From an uncultured Clostridia bacterium (GTDB taxonomy: Bacteria; Bacillota; Clostridia; Christensenellales; UBA1242): a DNA stretch of 15,561 nt. Under the pieces are notes generated by a model, which did not search any database, had not been told where the DNA came from, and was given only the letters and a program-made list of their open reading frames with translations. The stretch covers positions 1-15,561 of the forward strand of contig CALWTN010000020.1 of assembly GCA_944384475.1 (NCBI GenBank), given 5' to 3'. The stretch's first letter is position 1, and every line of letters starts with the position of its first letter. A program made the translations under genes and the position numbers. Positions 1-6,312 of the stretch are shown here, in pieces.

Positions 1-503
1 TGGGCAAAACCGAAAAGGGTGCGATTTGGCTTGATAGGGATAACATTTCTGCGTATGATTTCTATCCAGGCATCTATCAAACGCCAGATGCATGCGTAGA
101 GATGATGTTTGCGCTTTTTACCGACATACCTATGCCAGAAATTAAAAGCATGATCAAAGCCGACATTGTTCAGGCAAAAAAGCGTTTGTCGTATGAGATA
201 ACTAAGTTTGTGCGTGGCGAGGCAGATGCCATCGAAGCGCAAAGGATGAGCGAAAACCTGTTCACTCACGGCGGAGATGACGCTCCTAAATTTGAACTTT
301 CAAAAAGCGAGTGTCCAATCAACATTTGCGACCTTTTGGTAAAAACTGCTCTTTGCTCGTCGAAAAGTGAAGCAAGGCGTTTGATTGAAGGCGGTGGCAT
401 AAGCGTTGACGGCGAAAAAGTTTCAAGCATAGATATGATGATTGACAAAAGCGTGCTTTTGAAAAAGGGCAAAAAATCTTTCATCAAAGTGGAAATAAAA
501 TAA
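1..503 (+). CDS. tyrS: Tyrosyl-tRNA synthetase, C-terminal part (5' end outside window)
   Basis: Class I aminoacyl-tRNA synthetase that charges tRNA-Tyr in the cytoplasm. The reading frame is already open at base 3, so the gene enters from the left; about 166 C-terminal residues are visible. The first residues, GKTEKGAIWLD, are the end of the bacterial KFGKT/S ATP-binding loop. The helical anticodon-binding part follows, including the family-typical stretch KRLSYEITKFVRGEADA. The last ~65 residues form an S4-like RNA-binding domain (ICDLLVKTALCSSKSEARRLI, then GGISVDGEKV). The usually conserved FYQYW segment after the KMSKS loop reads FYPGIYQ here, which is unusual. The gene shares one base with the next start (TAATG), so tyrS leads the tyrS-yigZ-recX-acpS operon. 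The assignment is secure; only the catalytic Rossmann half is unseen. Confidence 0.95.
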   Translation, partial: GKTEKGAIWLDRDNISAYDFYPGIYQTPDACVEMMFALFTDIPMPEIKSMIKADIVQAKKRLSYEITKFVRGEADAIEAQRMSENLFTHGGDDAPKFELSKSECPINICDLLVKTALCSSKSEARRLIEGGGISVDGEKVSSIDMMIDKSVLLKKGKKSFIKVEIK

Positions 504-865
504 TGCTTACAAATTTTGGTGAGATTGAAATAAAAAAATCAAGATTCTGCTTTTATAGAATAGATGGCAGCATTGATGAGTTTATATCTCAACTTGAAAA
601 CTTAAAAGCGCAGCACAAAAAAGCCACCCATGTTTGCTTTGCTTACAGTTTTTCATCGCCTTTTGAAGAAAAATGCAGCGACGACGGCGAGCCAAAAGGC
701 ACGGCAGGGCAGCCGATATTGTCGGTGATAAAAAAGAAAGGGCTAACAAATGTTGGCGTTGTTGTTGTAAGATATTTTGGCGGTATAAAATTGGGAGCCG
801 GCGGCTTGGTGAGAGCCTACACAAAGTCGGCAAGCGAGGCGCTTAAAGGAGAGATATGCAAATAA
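503..865 (+). CDS. YigZ/IMPACT-family (UPF0029) protein, single-domain form
   Basis: This 120-aa protein contains the signature block of the UPF0029/IMPACT family: CSDDGEPKGTAGQPIL (about residues 58-73), followed by VVVRYFGGIKLGAGGLVRAY (about 87-106). The family in bacteria (YigZ, YvyE) is a conserved cytoplasmic protein of uncertain biochemical role; the eukaryotic member IMPACT is a translation regulator. Bacterial YigZ proteins are usually about 200 residues, with a C-terminal DUF1949 ferredoxin-like domain. Here the protein ends about 14 residues after the signature, so that second domain is absent. The end is a genuine TAA, and the downstream frame is fully used by recX, so this looks like a natural short form rather than a frameshift. 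It shares one base with the tyrS stop; the start has only a weak upstream purine stretch (GTGGAAA), consistent with translational coupling. Confidence 0.88.
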   Translation: MLTNFGEIEIKKSRFCFYRIDGSIDEFISQLENLKAQHKKATHVCFAYSFSSPFEEKCSDDGEPKGTAGQPILSVIKKKGLTNVGVVVVRYFGGIKLGAGGLVRAYTKSASEALKGEICK

Positions 866-1488
866 CCGAAATTAAAAAAATCGGCAAAGGCGAAAGATAT
901 TCGATTTACATCGATGGCATTTTTAACGGCACTTTGCAGGCAGAAATTTTGGTTAAACACAAACTTAAAACCGGCGACGAGATAGATGAAGAACGTTTAA
1001 AGCAAATAAAACTTGAAAACGGCAAAATTGCAGCGTTCGAGCAGGCTGCGCGCTATCTTGAAAAGGCGCTAAAAACGCAAAAACAACTTCAAACCTATTT
1101 AAAAGAAAAGGGATTTTTGCAGCAAAGCATCGACGACGCCGTGCAAAAATTAAAGGAGTATGGCTACATAGATGACGAAGCGTATGCCGAAAACTACATC
1201 AAAACCTATCAAAATAAAAAGGGCAAAATTAAACTTAAATTTGATTTAATTTCCAAAGGCGTTTCGCCAGAGATTGTTGAAGAAAAGTTGGCACAACTAA
1301 TTGACGCAGAAGAGCAGTTCTCTTCATGCGAAGCGCTGCTTAAAAAGTATATTAAAAACAAACCAATCGATTCAAAATTAAAAAGCAAAGCCTATGCGCA
1401 TCTGTTTTCAAAAGGTTTTGCAGGCGATATAATTTCAAGCGTTATAGCCAAGGTTTTCAGCGAGGTGGAAGATGAAAGTTGGGATTGA
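856..1488 (+). CDS. recX: Regulatory protein RecX
   Basis: RecX binds RecA filaments and modulates recombinase and coprotease activity. The 210-aa product shows the expected layout: a basic N-terminal beta region (MQITEIKKIGKGERYSIYID), then three-helix repeats. The first is seen in ALKTQKQLQTYLKEKGF and the second in VQKLKEYGYIDDEAYAENYI, which matches the family motif LxxxGYIdDexYA. A third repeat lies near residues 150-205. The length is within the family range. An AAAGGAG Shine-Dalgarno at 845-851 precedes the ATG, and the gene overlaps the preceding yigZ-like gene by 10 bases, indicating coupling. It stops at TGA, which shows that TGA is a stop codon in this genome. recA itself is not in the window. 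Confidence 0.9.
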   Translation: MQITEIKKIGKGERYSIYIDGIFNGTLQAEILVKHKLKTGDEIDEERLKQIKLENGKIAAFEQAARYLEKALKTQKQLQTYLKEKGFLQQSIDDAVQKLKEYGYIDDEAYAENYIKTYQNKKGKIKLKFDLISKGVSPEIVEEKLAQLIDAEEQFSSCEALLKKYIKNKPIDSKLKSKAYAHLFSKGFAGDIISSVIAKVFSEVEDESWD

Positions 1489-1810
1489 CAGCGAGCAAAT
1501 TTCAAGAATGAGCCAAAAACTCTTAAACCGCATCGCCACGCCAAACGAAATTGAATATGTTGGTAAATTTGGGCATGTCAAACCGCATATAGCGTCACTT
1601 TGGACGGCAAAAGAAGCCACGATAAAGGCGCTCGGCAAAAGCGACATATCTTTTTTAGACATCGAAATCCTGCACGATGAAAACGGCAAGCCAAGCGTGG
1701 CGCTTCACGGAAAAGCAAAACAGCAATTTGCAAGTATGGGCTTAACTGAAATTGAAATTTCAATCACTCACAACCGCCATTTCGCCACAAGCATTGTGCT
1801 GATGCAGTAA
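1472..1810 (+). CDS. acpS: Holo-[acyl-carrier-protein] synthase
   Basis: AcpS transfers the 4'-phosphopantetheine arm from CoA to a serine of apo-ACP, which activates fatty-acid synthesis. The 112-aa product has the two metal-binding signatures of the family. VGID at residues 3-6 supplies the Mg-binding Asp6, and WTAKEATIKALG at 44-55 supplies Glu48 and the conserved Lys of the KEA motif. The C-terminal SITHNRHFATSIVL corresponds to the family's SISHxxxxAxAxVi strand. It is slightly shorter than the usual 118-126 residues. The start overlaps the end of recX by 17 bases; a GAGGTGG Shine-Dalgarno at 1462-1468 lies upstream of the ATG. It appears to be the last gene of the operon. No clear hairpin terminator follows before the next promoter at 1841. 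Confidence 0.9.
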   Translation: MKVGIDSEQISRMSQKLLNRIATPNEIEYVGKFGHVKPHIASLWTAKEATIKALGKSDISFLDIEILHDENGKPSVALHGKAKQQFASMGLTEIEISITHNRHFATSIVLMQ

Positions 1811-1840
1811 AATTTCGCCAACTTGCAACTGAAAATCATA

Positions 1841-1869
1841 TTGACTGCAAAAGCTGTTTATGATATACT
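1841..1869 (+). promoter_or_regulatory. Sigma-70/SigA-type promoter for the 109-aa gene
   Basis: TTGACT at 1841-1846 and TATACT at 1864-1869 are separated by exactly 17 bases. The ATG of the 109-aa gene follows 24 bases later, with GGAGG at 1882-1886. This gives the small gene its own transcription start downstream of acpS. Confidence 0.75.
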
Positions 1870-1892
1870 GGCAATGAAAGTGGAGGTGAAAA

Positions 1893-2222
1893 ATGTATAT
1901 AGAAGAATTAACAAAAAATGATTTTGATCGTTTTGCAAAGATGTTGGGAGGCACTGTCTTTAAAGCCACTGATACTGGAAATGGAGAAATAGAATTCAAG
2001 ATTAAGCATAAAAAATCGTGCTGGTCTGATCCAATCTATCTTTCAGATTTTTGTGTAAGAACAAACAGGGGAGAATATGACGGGTATATGCGTATATTAA
2101 ATAATAAATATTATGATTTTATGACCAATACATTTGGTGAAAGTTATCAAAGAGATTGGATCGAAGTTGTTTACACAAAGATGAAACAGAAATTCCAAGC
2201 CGACAACAATCGAAATTTATAA
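1893..2222 (+). CDS. Hypothetical 109-aa protein
   Basis: I do not recognise this protein. It is a 109-aa soluble product with no signal peptide, no membrane segment and mixed charge. Aromatic residues are frequent in the second half (YMRILNNKYYDFMTNTF, then DWIEVVYTKMKQKF), suggesting a small compact alpha/beta fold. There is no recognisable catalytic motif; two cysteines (in KKSCWSDP and SDFCVRT) are too far apart to suggest a zinc site. It has all the signs of a real, independently expressed gene: a near-consensus promoter, GGAGGTG at 1882-1888 five bases before the ATG, and a strong hairpin terminator two bases after the stop. No neighbour suggests a function: it lies between the acpS operon and a convergent lipoprotein gene. 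Confidence 0.75.
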   Translation: MYIEELTKNDFDRFAKMLGGTVFKATDTGNGEIEFKIKHKKSCWSDPIYLSDFCVRTNRGEYDGYMRILNNKYYDFMTNTFGESYQRDWIEVVYTKMKQKFQADNNRNL

Positions 2223-2223
2223 C

Positions 2224-2257
2224 AAAAAAATTGAAGTTTTTACACTTCAATTTTTTT
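2224..2257. terminator. Bidirectional intrinsic terminator
   Basis: An A-rich arm at 2224-2237 ending in TTGAAGT pairs with ACTTCAA followed by T-run at 2244-2257, with a 6-base loop (2238-2243). Seven T follow on the plus strand, and the mirrored A-run gives a U-tract on the minus strand. It lies between the convergent ends of the 109-aa gene (stop 2222) and the solute-binding gene (stop 2272), so it can serve both. Confidence 0.85.
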
Positions 2258-2271
2258 CTTGCGTCATAATT

Positions 2272-3300
2272 TCACGCATTCAATTTTGTGGCGATTTGCG
2301 TGTTGACCACGGCATGATAGTCGGTGTTGCCGTTAAGCATACCTGCGTTTTCGGTGATGTCAAGCAGTATGTCAAAACTCTGCTGGCTCATAATCATAGT
2401 AGGTGAAAATGCTTGAATGCGATAGTATGCCTCAACCGCAATTTCCAAGTCGGCAAGCGTCATGCCGTCAAAGGAGTCGATAAGCGCTTTTGCGGCGTCT
2501 TCAAGGCGGTTTTGCTGATAGCAATCTTTAAGATAGTTGTATGCGTTTTTAACTGCTCTCAAAAATTTTTCCGCCACATCGCTGTGATCTGTCAAATAAC
2601 TTTGCTTTGCAATAAAGCAGGTGTAAGGTATGGTTTGATCAACAAGATCAGCCACTGCCGCAACAATCTTATATTCTGGATGTTCGGCGATAAGGTTGGA
2701 AGCGTTAGGCTCAAACAGCGTGCAGTAGTTGGCGCTTGAATTTACAAACGCACTGGCAATCGCATTAAATTCAACATTTGTGTTAAGGTTAACTTGATTT
2801 TCGCCGCTGCCTATTTCAAGTCCAGCACTTTCAATGGCATATTGAAGCGTCATAGCAGGAAGCCCGCCCGCTCTGCCGCCGATAATCTCTTCGCCAATCA
2901 AGTCGGTGATGTGAAAATCGTCATTGCCCACTTTTGAAACGATAAACGAGCCGTCAGTTTGTGTAAGTTGCCCAAAAACTTGTGGCTGATCGGCAAAGCC
3001 TTGTTGGTTTGTGTAAACAACGGTTTCAGGGCCTGCAAGAATTATGTCGGCAGAGCCAGAAATAAGCGCTGTCATGGAAACGTTTGAGCCACCTCCGTTT
3101 GTAAGTGAAACGCTAAGCCCTTCGTCTTCAAAATATCCCAAGTTAATCGCCGCATAAAGTGGGGCATAGAAGATGGAGTGCGTCACTTCGTTGAGTGCAA
3201 TTTTGTTGTAGTCCTTGCCGCCGCAGCCGATACACAAACTGGTGGATAGCGCAAGAGCAAGGCACAGACAAAGTGCACCAAAAATTTTTAATTTTTTCAT
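2272..3300 (-). CDS. ABC transporter substrate-binding lipoprotein, NMT1/SsuA-like
   Basis: A 342-aa extracytoplasmic solute-binding protein, probably anchored to the outer face of the membrane. The start is the ATG ending at 3300, because GGGAGG (3305-3310) lies five bases upstream; an ATG 12 bases further out overlaps that Shine-Dalgarno and is less likely. A basic N-terminus (MKKLKIFG) precedes a hydrophobic segment and a lipobox-like CIGC with candidate lipid Cys26 (the Cys at -3 is atypical). The mature part has the NMT1/SsuA/TauA pattern: IFYAPLYAAINLGYFEDEGL, then SGSADIILAGPE, then GRAGGLPAMTLQYAIESAGL. Relatives bind thiamine precursors (HMP), aliphatic sulfonates, taurine, nitrate or riboflavin; the ligand cannot be told from sequence. 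No permease or ATPase gene adjoins it: a terminator lies downstream and a divergent gene upstream. No TPP-type riboswitch fits in the short leader. Confidence 0.85.
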   Translation of the reverse strand: MKKLKIFGALCLCLALALSTSLCIGCGGKDYNKIALNEVTHSIFYAPLYAAINLGYFEDEGLSVSLTNGGGSNVSMTALISGSADIILAGPETVVYTNQQGFADQPQVFGQLTQTDGSFIVSKVGNDDFHITDLIGEEIIGGRAGGLPAMTLQYAIESAGLEIGSGENQVNLNTNVEFNAIASAFVNSSANYCTLFEPNASNLIAEHPEYKIVAAVADLVDQTIPYTCFIAKQSYLTDHSDVAEKFLRAVKNAYNYLKDCYQQNRLEDAAKALIDSFDGMTLADLEIAVEAYYRIQAFSPTMIMSQQSFDILLDITENAGMLNGNTDYHAVVNTQIATKLNA

Positions 3301-3304
3301 TTTT

Positions 3305-3310
3305 CCTCCC
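3305..3310 (-). promoter_or_regulatory. Shine-Dalgarno deciding the start of the solute-binding gene
   Basis: GGGAGG on the minus strand, with a five-base A-rich spacer to the ATG at 3300-3298. It overlaps the upstream in-frame ATG (3312-3310), which therefore is unlikely to be the start. Confidence 0.8.
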
Positions 3311-3321
3311 ATACAAAAATC

Positions 3322-3351
3322 ATTTTATGAAAATTTGCCGTGTAAGGTGAA
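3322..3351 (-). promoter_or_regulatory. Possible promoter of the solute-binding gene
   Basis: On the minus strand TTCACC (3351-3346) and TAAAAT (3327-3322) are 18 bases apart, about 20 bases upstream of the start codon. The -35 matches consensus at four of six positions. The placement is right for this gene, but AT-rich DNA makes such matches common. Confidence 0.4.
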
Positions 3352-3359
3352 AACAGGGG

Positions 3360-3388
3360 TTGACAACATGCGGCGATCATGATAAAAT
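3360..3388 (+). promoter_or_regulatory. Consensus promoter of the 76-aa membrane protein gene
   Basis: A perfect TTGACA at 3360-3365 is followed after 17 bases by TAAAAT at 3383-3388. The start codon at 3411 follows with GGAGG at 3401-3405. This is one of the strongest-looking promoters in the window and implies substantial expression of a very small gene. Confidence 0.8.
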
Positions 3389-3410
3389 ACAATAGAACTT
3401 GGAGGAAGAT

Positions 3411-3641
3411 ATGTCATTGCTTTTAGAAAATAATATTTTAGATAGATTTGCTCAAACAAACGTGATAGTCGGCATTATTTTGTTGGTTATTGGTGTGCTT
3501 GTTGCTTTGTTTTCAAAAAAAATCACCAAGCTTGTTCGCAAAGCTGATAAAATTGAGCCAAATGATAAAATTATGCTTACTTTAAAAGCGTTTGCGCTTA
3601 TGGTGATTTTGGTTTCGCTTATTGTGATTATTATAGAATAA
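3411..3641 (+). CDS. Small two-helix membrane protein (hypothetical, 76 aa)
   Basis: I do not recognise the family. The product has two predicted membrane helices: residues about 16-34 (NVIVGIILLVIGVLVALF) and about 57-75 (LKAFALMVILVSLIVIIIE). They are joined by a basic, polar loop (SKKITKLVRKADKIEPNDK) that should be cytoplasmic, so both ends face outward. The ATG at 3411 is preferred over an in-frame TTG at 3399, because GGAGG (3401-3405) lies between them at a good distance from the ATG. The gene is monocistronic: its own consensus promoter is upstream, and its stop codon is built into the stem of a terminator hairpin. It is divergent from the solute-binding gene, but nothing ties the two functions together. 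Confidence 0.75.
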   Translation: MSLLLENNILDRFAQTNVIVGIILLVIGVLVALFSKKITKLVRKADKIEPNDKIMLTLKAFALMVILVSLIVIIIE

Positions 3642-3666
3642 CAAGCAATTTTGCTTGTTTTTTTTT
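3640..3666 (+). terminator. Intrinsic terminator of the 76-aa gene
   Basis: AACAAGCA (3640-3647) pairs with TGCTTGTT (3652-3659) around a four-base loop and is followed by a run of T to 3666. The last two bases of the TAA stop codon form the base of the stem. It also separates this gene from valS. Confidence 0.85.
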
Positions 3667-3727
3667 GTTTAATTATATATAAGTTTAAAGACTATATTAT
3701 TATTTTTCTTGAATTTAAGGAGACAAA

Positions 3728-6310
3728 ATGGACAACACCTATCAGCCTGGCAATTTTGAAGAAGGCATTTATGCTACATGGCTTAAAAACAAATATTTTG
3801 CATCATTTCCAAACCCAAACAAGCCAAAATTTTCAGTGGTTATGCCGCCACCAAACGTAACAGGCAAGGCGCATGTGGGGCATGCATTAAACAACACAAT
3901 TCAAGATGTTTTAGTTCGTAGAAAGCGCATGCAGGGCTACGAAACTTTATGGACGCCGGGCACCGATCACGCTGCCATCGCAACCGAAGAAGTGCTTTGC
4001 AAAGCGCTTAAAAATCAAGGGCTTACAAAAGAGCAGGTTGGCAGAGAAAATTTCATCAGCCGTGGCGAGAAGTGGTATGCGCAGTATGGCGATTTAATCA
4101 AGCTTCAATTTCAAAAACTTGGCATCTCTCCAGATTGGGATAGAGAAGCTTTTACCATGGACGAAAATCTTTGCGCAGCGGTTAGGCATGCATTTGTTGA
4201 ATACTATAAGCATGGGTTAATCTATCGTGGCAAGCGCTCTGTCAACTACTGCCCATCTTGCAAAACCACAATTTCAGACAACGAAAATGTGTATGTAGAG
4301 CAGAACACATTTCTTTGGCACATTCGCTATCCGTTTGCAGACGGCAGTGGCGAAGTTGTGATTGCAACCACACGTCCAGAAACGCTTTTTGGCGACACAG
4401 CGGTTGCTGTCAATCCAAAAGACCCACGCTATAAAAACCTGATTGGCAAGCAACTGATTTTGCCACTAACGGGCAGAACAATTCCGCTTATTGGCGATGA
4501 ATACAGCGAGATGGATTTTGGAACAGGCGCAGTTAAAATCACACCTGCGCACGACCCGAACGACTATGAAATTGGGCTTAGGCACAACCTTGAGAGCATT
4601 GTCTGCATCGATGATGACGGCCGTCTCACCGACGCCGCAGGCAAGTTTAAGGGCATGGATAGGCTGCAAGCAAGAAAGCCTATTGAAGAAGAGTTAAAAA
4701 AGCAAGGCTATCTTGTTAAAGTTGAAAAATACAAAAACAAAGTTGGCACATGCGAGCGTTGCGGAAGCATGACCGAGCCAAAAATTTCCACCCAGTGGTT
4801 TGTGAAGATGCAAGATCTTGCTCAGCCAGCGATCGAAGCTGTTAAGAGTGGAAAAATCAAGTTTGTGCCAAAGCGCTTTGAAAAAACCTATCTCAACTGG
4901 CTTGGCAACATCAAAGATTGGTGTATTTCAAGGCAAATTTGGCTTGGACACAGAATTCCTGTTTTCTATTGTGATGATTGCGGCGCACAGATTGTTGAAG
5001 AAACTGACCCAACCGTTTGCCCAAAATGCGGCAGCAAACATTTGCATCAAGATGACGATGTGCTTGACACATGGTTCTCTTCTGCACTTTGGCCATTTTC
5101 AACGCTGGGTTATCCAAAACACACAAAAGAACTTGAATATTACTATCCAACTGATGTGCTTGTGACAGGTTATGATATTATAACTTTCTGGGTGTCAAAA
5201 ATGGTGTTTTCAAGCCTTTTCTTCACAAAAAAGATTCCGTTTAAAGATGTTCTCATCAACGGAATCGTGCGTGACGCTAGGGGCGTGAAGATGTCTAAGC
5301 ATCTCGGCAACGGCATCGACCCAATGGAGATGATCGCAAAATACGGCGCTGACGCACTCAGGTTGTCGTTGATTAACGGCATGAGCATGGGCACAGATTT
5401 AAAATACAGTGAAGACAGAATCAAAGAAGCCAAAATTTTCATAAACAAAATCTACAACGCAAGCAAGTTTGTAATTTCGGCAACCGAGGGTGTTAGGGAA
5501 ATCAAACTTGAAAATCTGGCTGAAAAAGACAAGTGGATTTTGCATCATTTAAACAAAACCATCAAGTCGTTTAATAGAAATATGGATAGATATAATCTCT
5601 CCAATGCGCTTGGTGGGCTGATGGATTATTTCGTGTCTAAGTTCTGCGATTGGTATATCGAGCTGGCAAAACTTGATTTGTATGGCGATGATAAAAAAGC
5701 AAAAGCCACAACGCAAAGTGTGCTGCTTTATGTGCTTGATCAAACGCTTAAAATGTTTCATATATTTATTCCGTTTGTTACAGAATACATTTATCTTTCG
5801 CTTCCAATTCATGAGAAAACAATCATGCTTTCTAAGTTTCCAGAAGATAAAAGGCAGCCTAACAGCAAAATTTTTGAACAAGTTGTTTCTCTCATCAAGC
5901 AGATCAGGGCGGTTAGGGCGGAATACAAAGTGCCTGACAACAAACGCACAAAAATTTATGTTCAATCAAAACATAAACTCAGCCAAGATTTGCTTGACGG
6001 CATAAATAAACTTGGCTTCGGCAACCAAATTCAAGTTGTGACAAGTGAAAACCAAGCAAGCGAAAAGCATGTTAAAGCACTCGCCGAAGATATGACTGCC
6101 TATTTGCCGATTGGCGAACTTGTGGATGAAGATAAAGAGCGTGAGCGCAAACAAAAAGAAATTGAAAGCCTTCAATTTGAAATCAAACGTAGTCAGGGCA
6201 TGCTTGCAAACGCTAAGTTTGTTGAAAAAGCGCCTGCCGCACTTGTTGAGGCTGAGAGAAGTAAGCTACAAAAAAACACGGCTCTTCTTGAAAAATTGTT
6301 AAAGGATTAG
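3728..6310 (+). CDS. valS: Valyl-tRNA synthetase
   Basis: Class Ia synthetase that attaches valine to tRNA-Val and hydrolyses mischarged Thr-tRNA-Val. The 860-aa length is typical. PPPNVTGKAHVGHA (residues 40-53) contains the HIGH motif as HVGH. The CP1 editing domain shows TTRPETLFGDTAVAVNP, then PAHDPNDYEIG. Cysteine pairs (YCPSC, TCERC, and the ribbon YCDDC...CPKC) suggest bound zinc. The second ATP motif is KMSKH at 521-525, with His replacing the usual final Ser. The C-terminal ~70 residues form the charged coiled-coil arm (EDKERERKQKEIESLQFEIK). AAGGAGA (3717-3723) lies five bases before the ATG. The leader is under 65 bases and follows a terminator, so the T-box common on valS in Bacillota is absent; I see no convincing -35/-10 pair. 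Confidence 0.97.
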   Translation: MDNTYQPGNFEEGIYATWLKNKYFASFPNPNKPKFSVVMPPPNVTGKAHVGHALNNTIQDVLVRRKRMQGYETLWTPGTDHAAIATEEVLCKALKNQGLTKEQVGRENFISRGEKWYAQYGDLIKLQFQKLGISPDWDREAFTMDENLCAAVRHAFVEYYKHGLIYRGKRSVNYCPSCKTTISDNENVYVEQNTFLWHIRYPFADGSGEVVIATTRPETLFGDTAVAVNPKDPRYKNLIGKQLILPLTGRTIPLIGDEYSEMDFGTGAVKITPAHDPNDYEIGLRHNLESIVCIDDDGRLTDAAGKFKGMDRLQARKPIEEELKKQGYLVKVEKYKNKVGTCERCGSMTEPKISTQWFVKMQDLAQPAIEAVKSGKIKFVPKRFEKTYLNWLGNIKDWCISRQIWLGHRIPVFYCDDCGAQIVEETDPTVCPKCGSKHLHQDDDVLDTWFSSALWPFSTLGYPKHTKELEYYYPTDVLVTGYDIITFWVSKMVFSSLFFTKKIPFKDVLINGIVRDARGVKMSKHLGNGIDPMEMIAKYGADALRLSLINGMSMGTDLKYSEDRIKEAKIFINKIYNASKFVISATEGVREIKLENLAEKDKWILHHLNKTIKSFNRNMDRYNLSNALGGLMDYFVSKFCDWYIELAKLDLYGDDKKAKATTQSVLLYVLDQTLKMFHIFIPFVTEYIYLSLPIHEKTIMLSKFPEDKRQPNSKIFEQVVSLIKQIRAVRAEYKVPDNKRTKIYVQSKHKLSQDLLDGINKLGFGNQIQVVTSENQASEKHVKALAEDMTAYLPIGELVDEDKERERKQKEIESLQFEIKRSQGMLANAKFVEKAPAALVEAERSKLQKNTALLEKLLKD

Positions 6311-6312
6311 TT

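Noticed and set aside
3359..3383. Small palindromes GTTGACAAC and ATCATGAT in the promoter of the 76-aa gene, as operators
   Set aside because: Arms of four bases are expected often by chance, and the first largely coincides with the -35 hexamer itself.
3301..3400. A TPP or other riboswitch in front of the NMT1-like gene
   Set aside because: The leader between the likely promoter and the start codon is about 20 bases, too short for an aptamer, and no CTGAGA-type core is visible.
3667..3727. A T-box riboswitch in front of valS
   Set aside because: Only about 60 AT-rich bases separate the previous terminator from the Shine-Dalgarno. There is no T-box core sequence, no specifier stem and no antiterminator hairpin.
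5549..5965. Minus-strand open frame of 138 codons inside valS
   Set aside because: It is antisense to a highly conserved synthetase, has unusual composition (many Ile, Phe, Lys) and no start signals.
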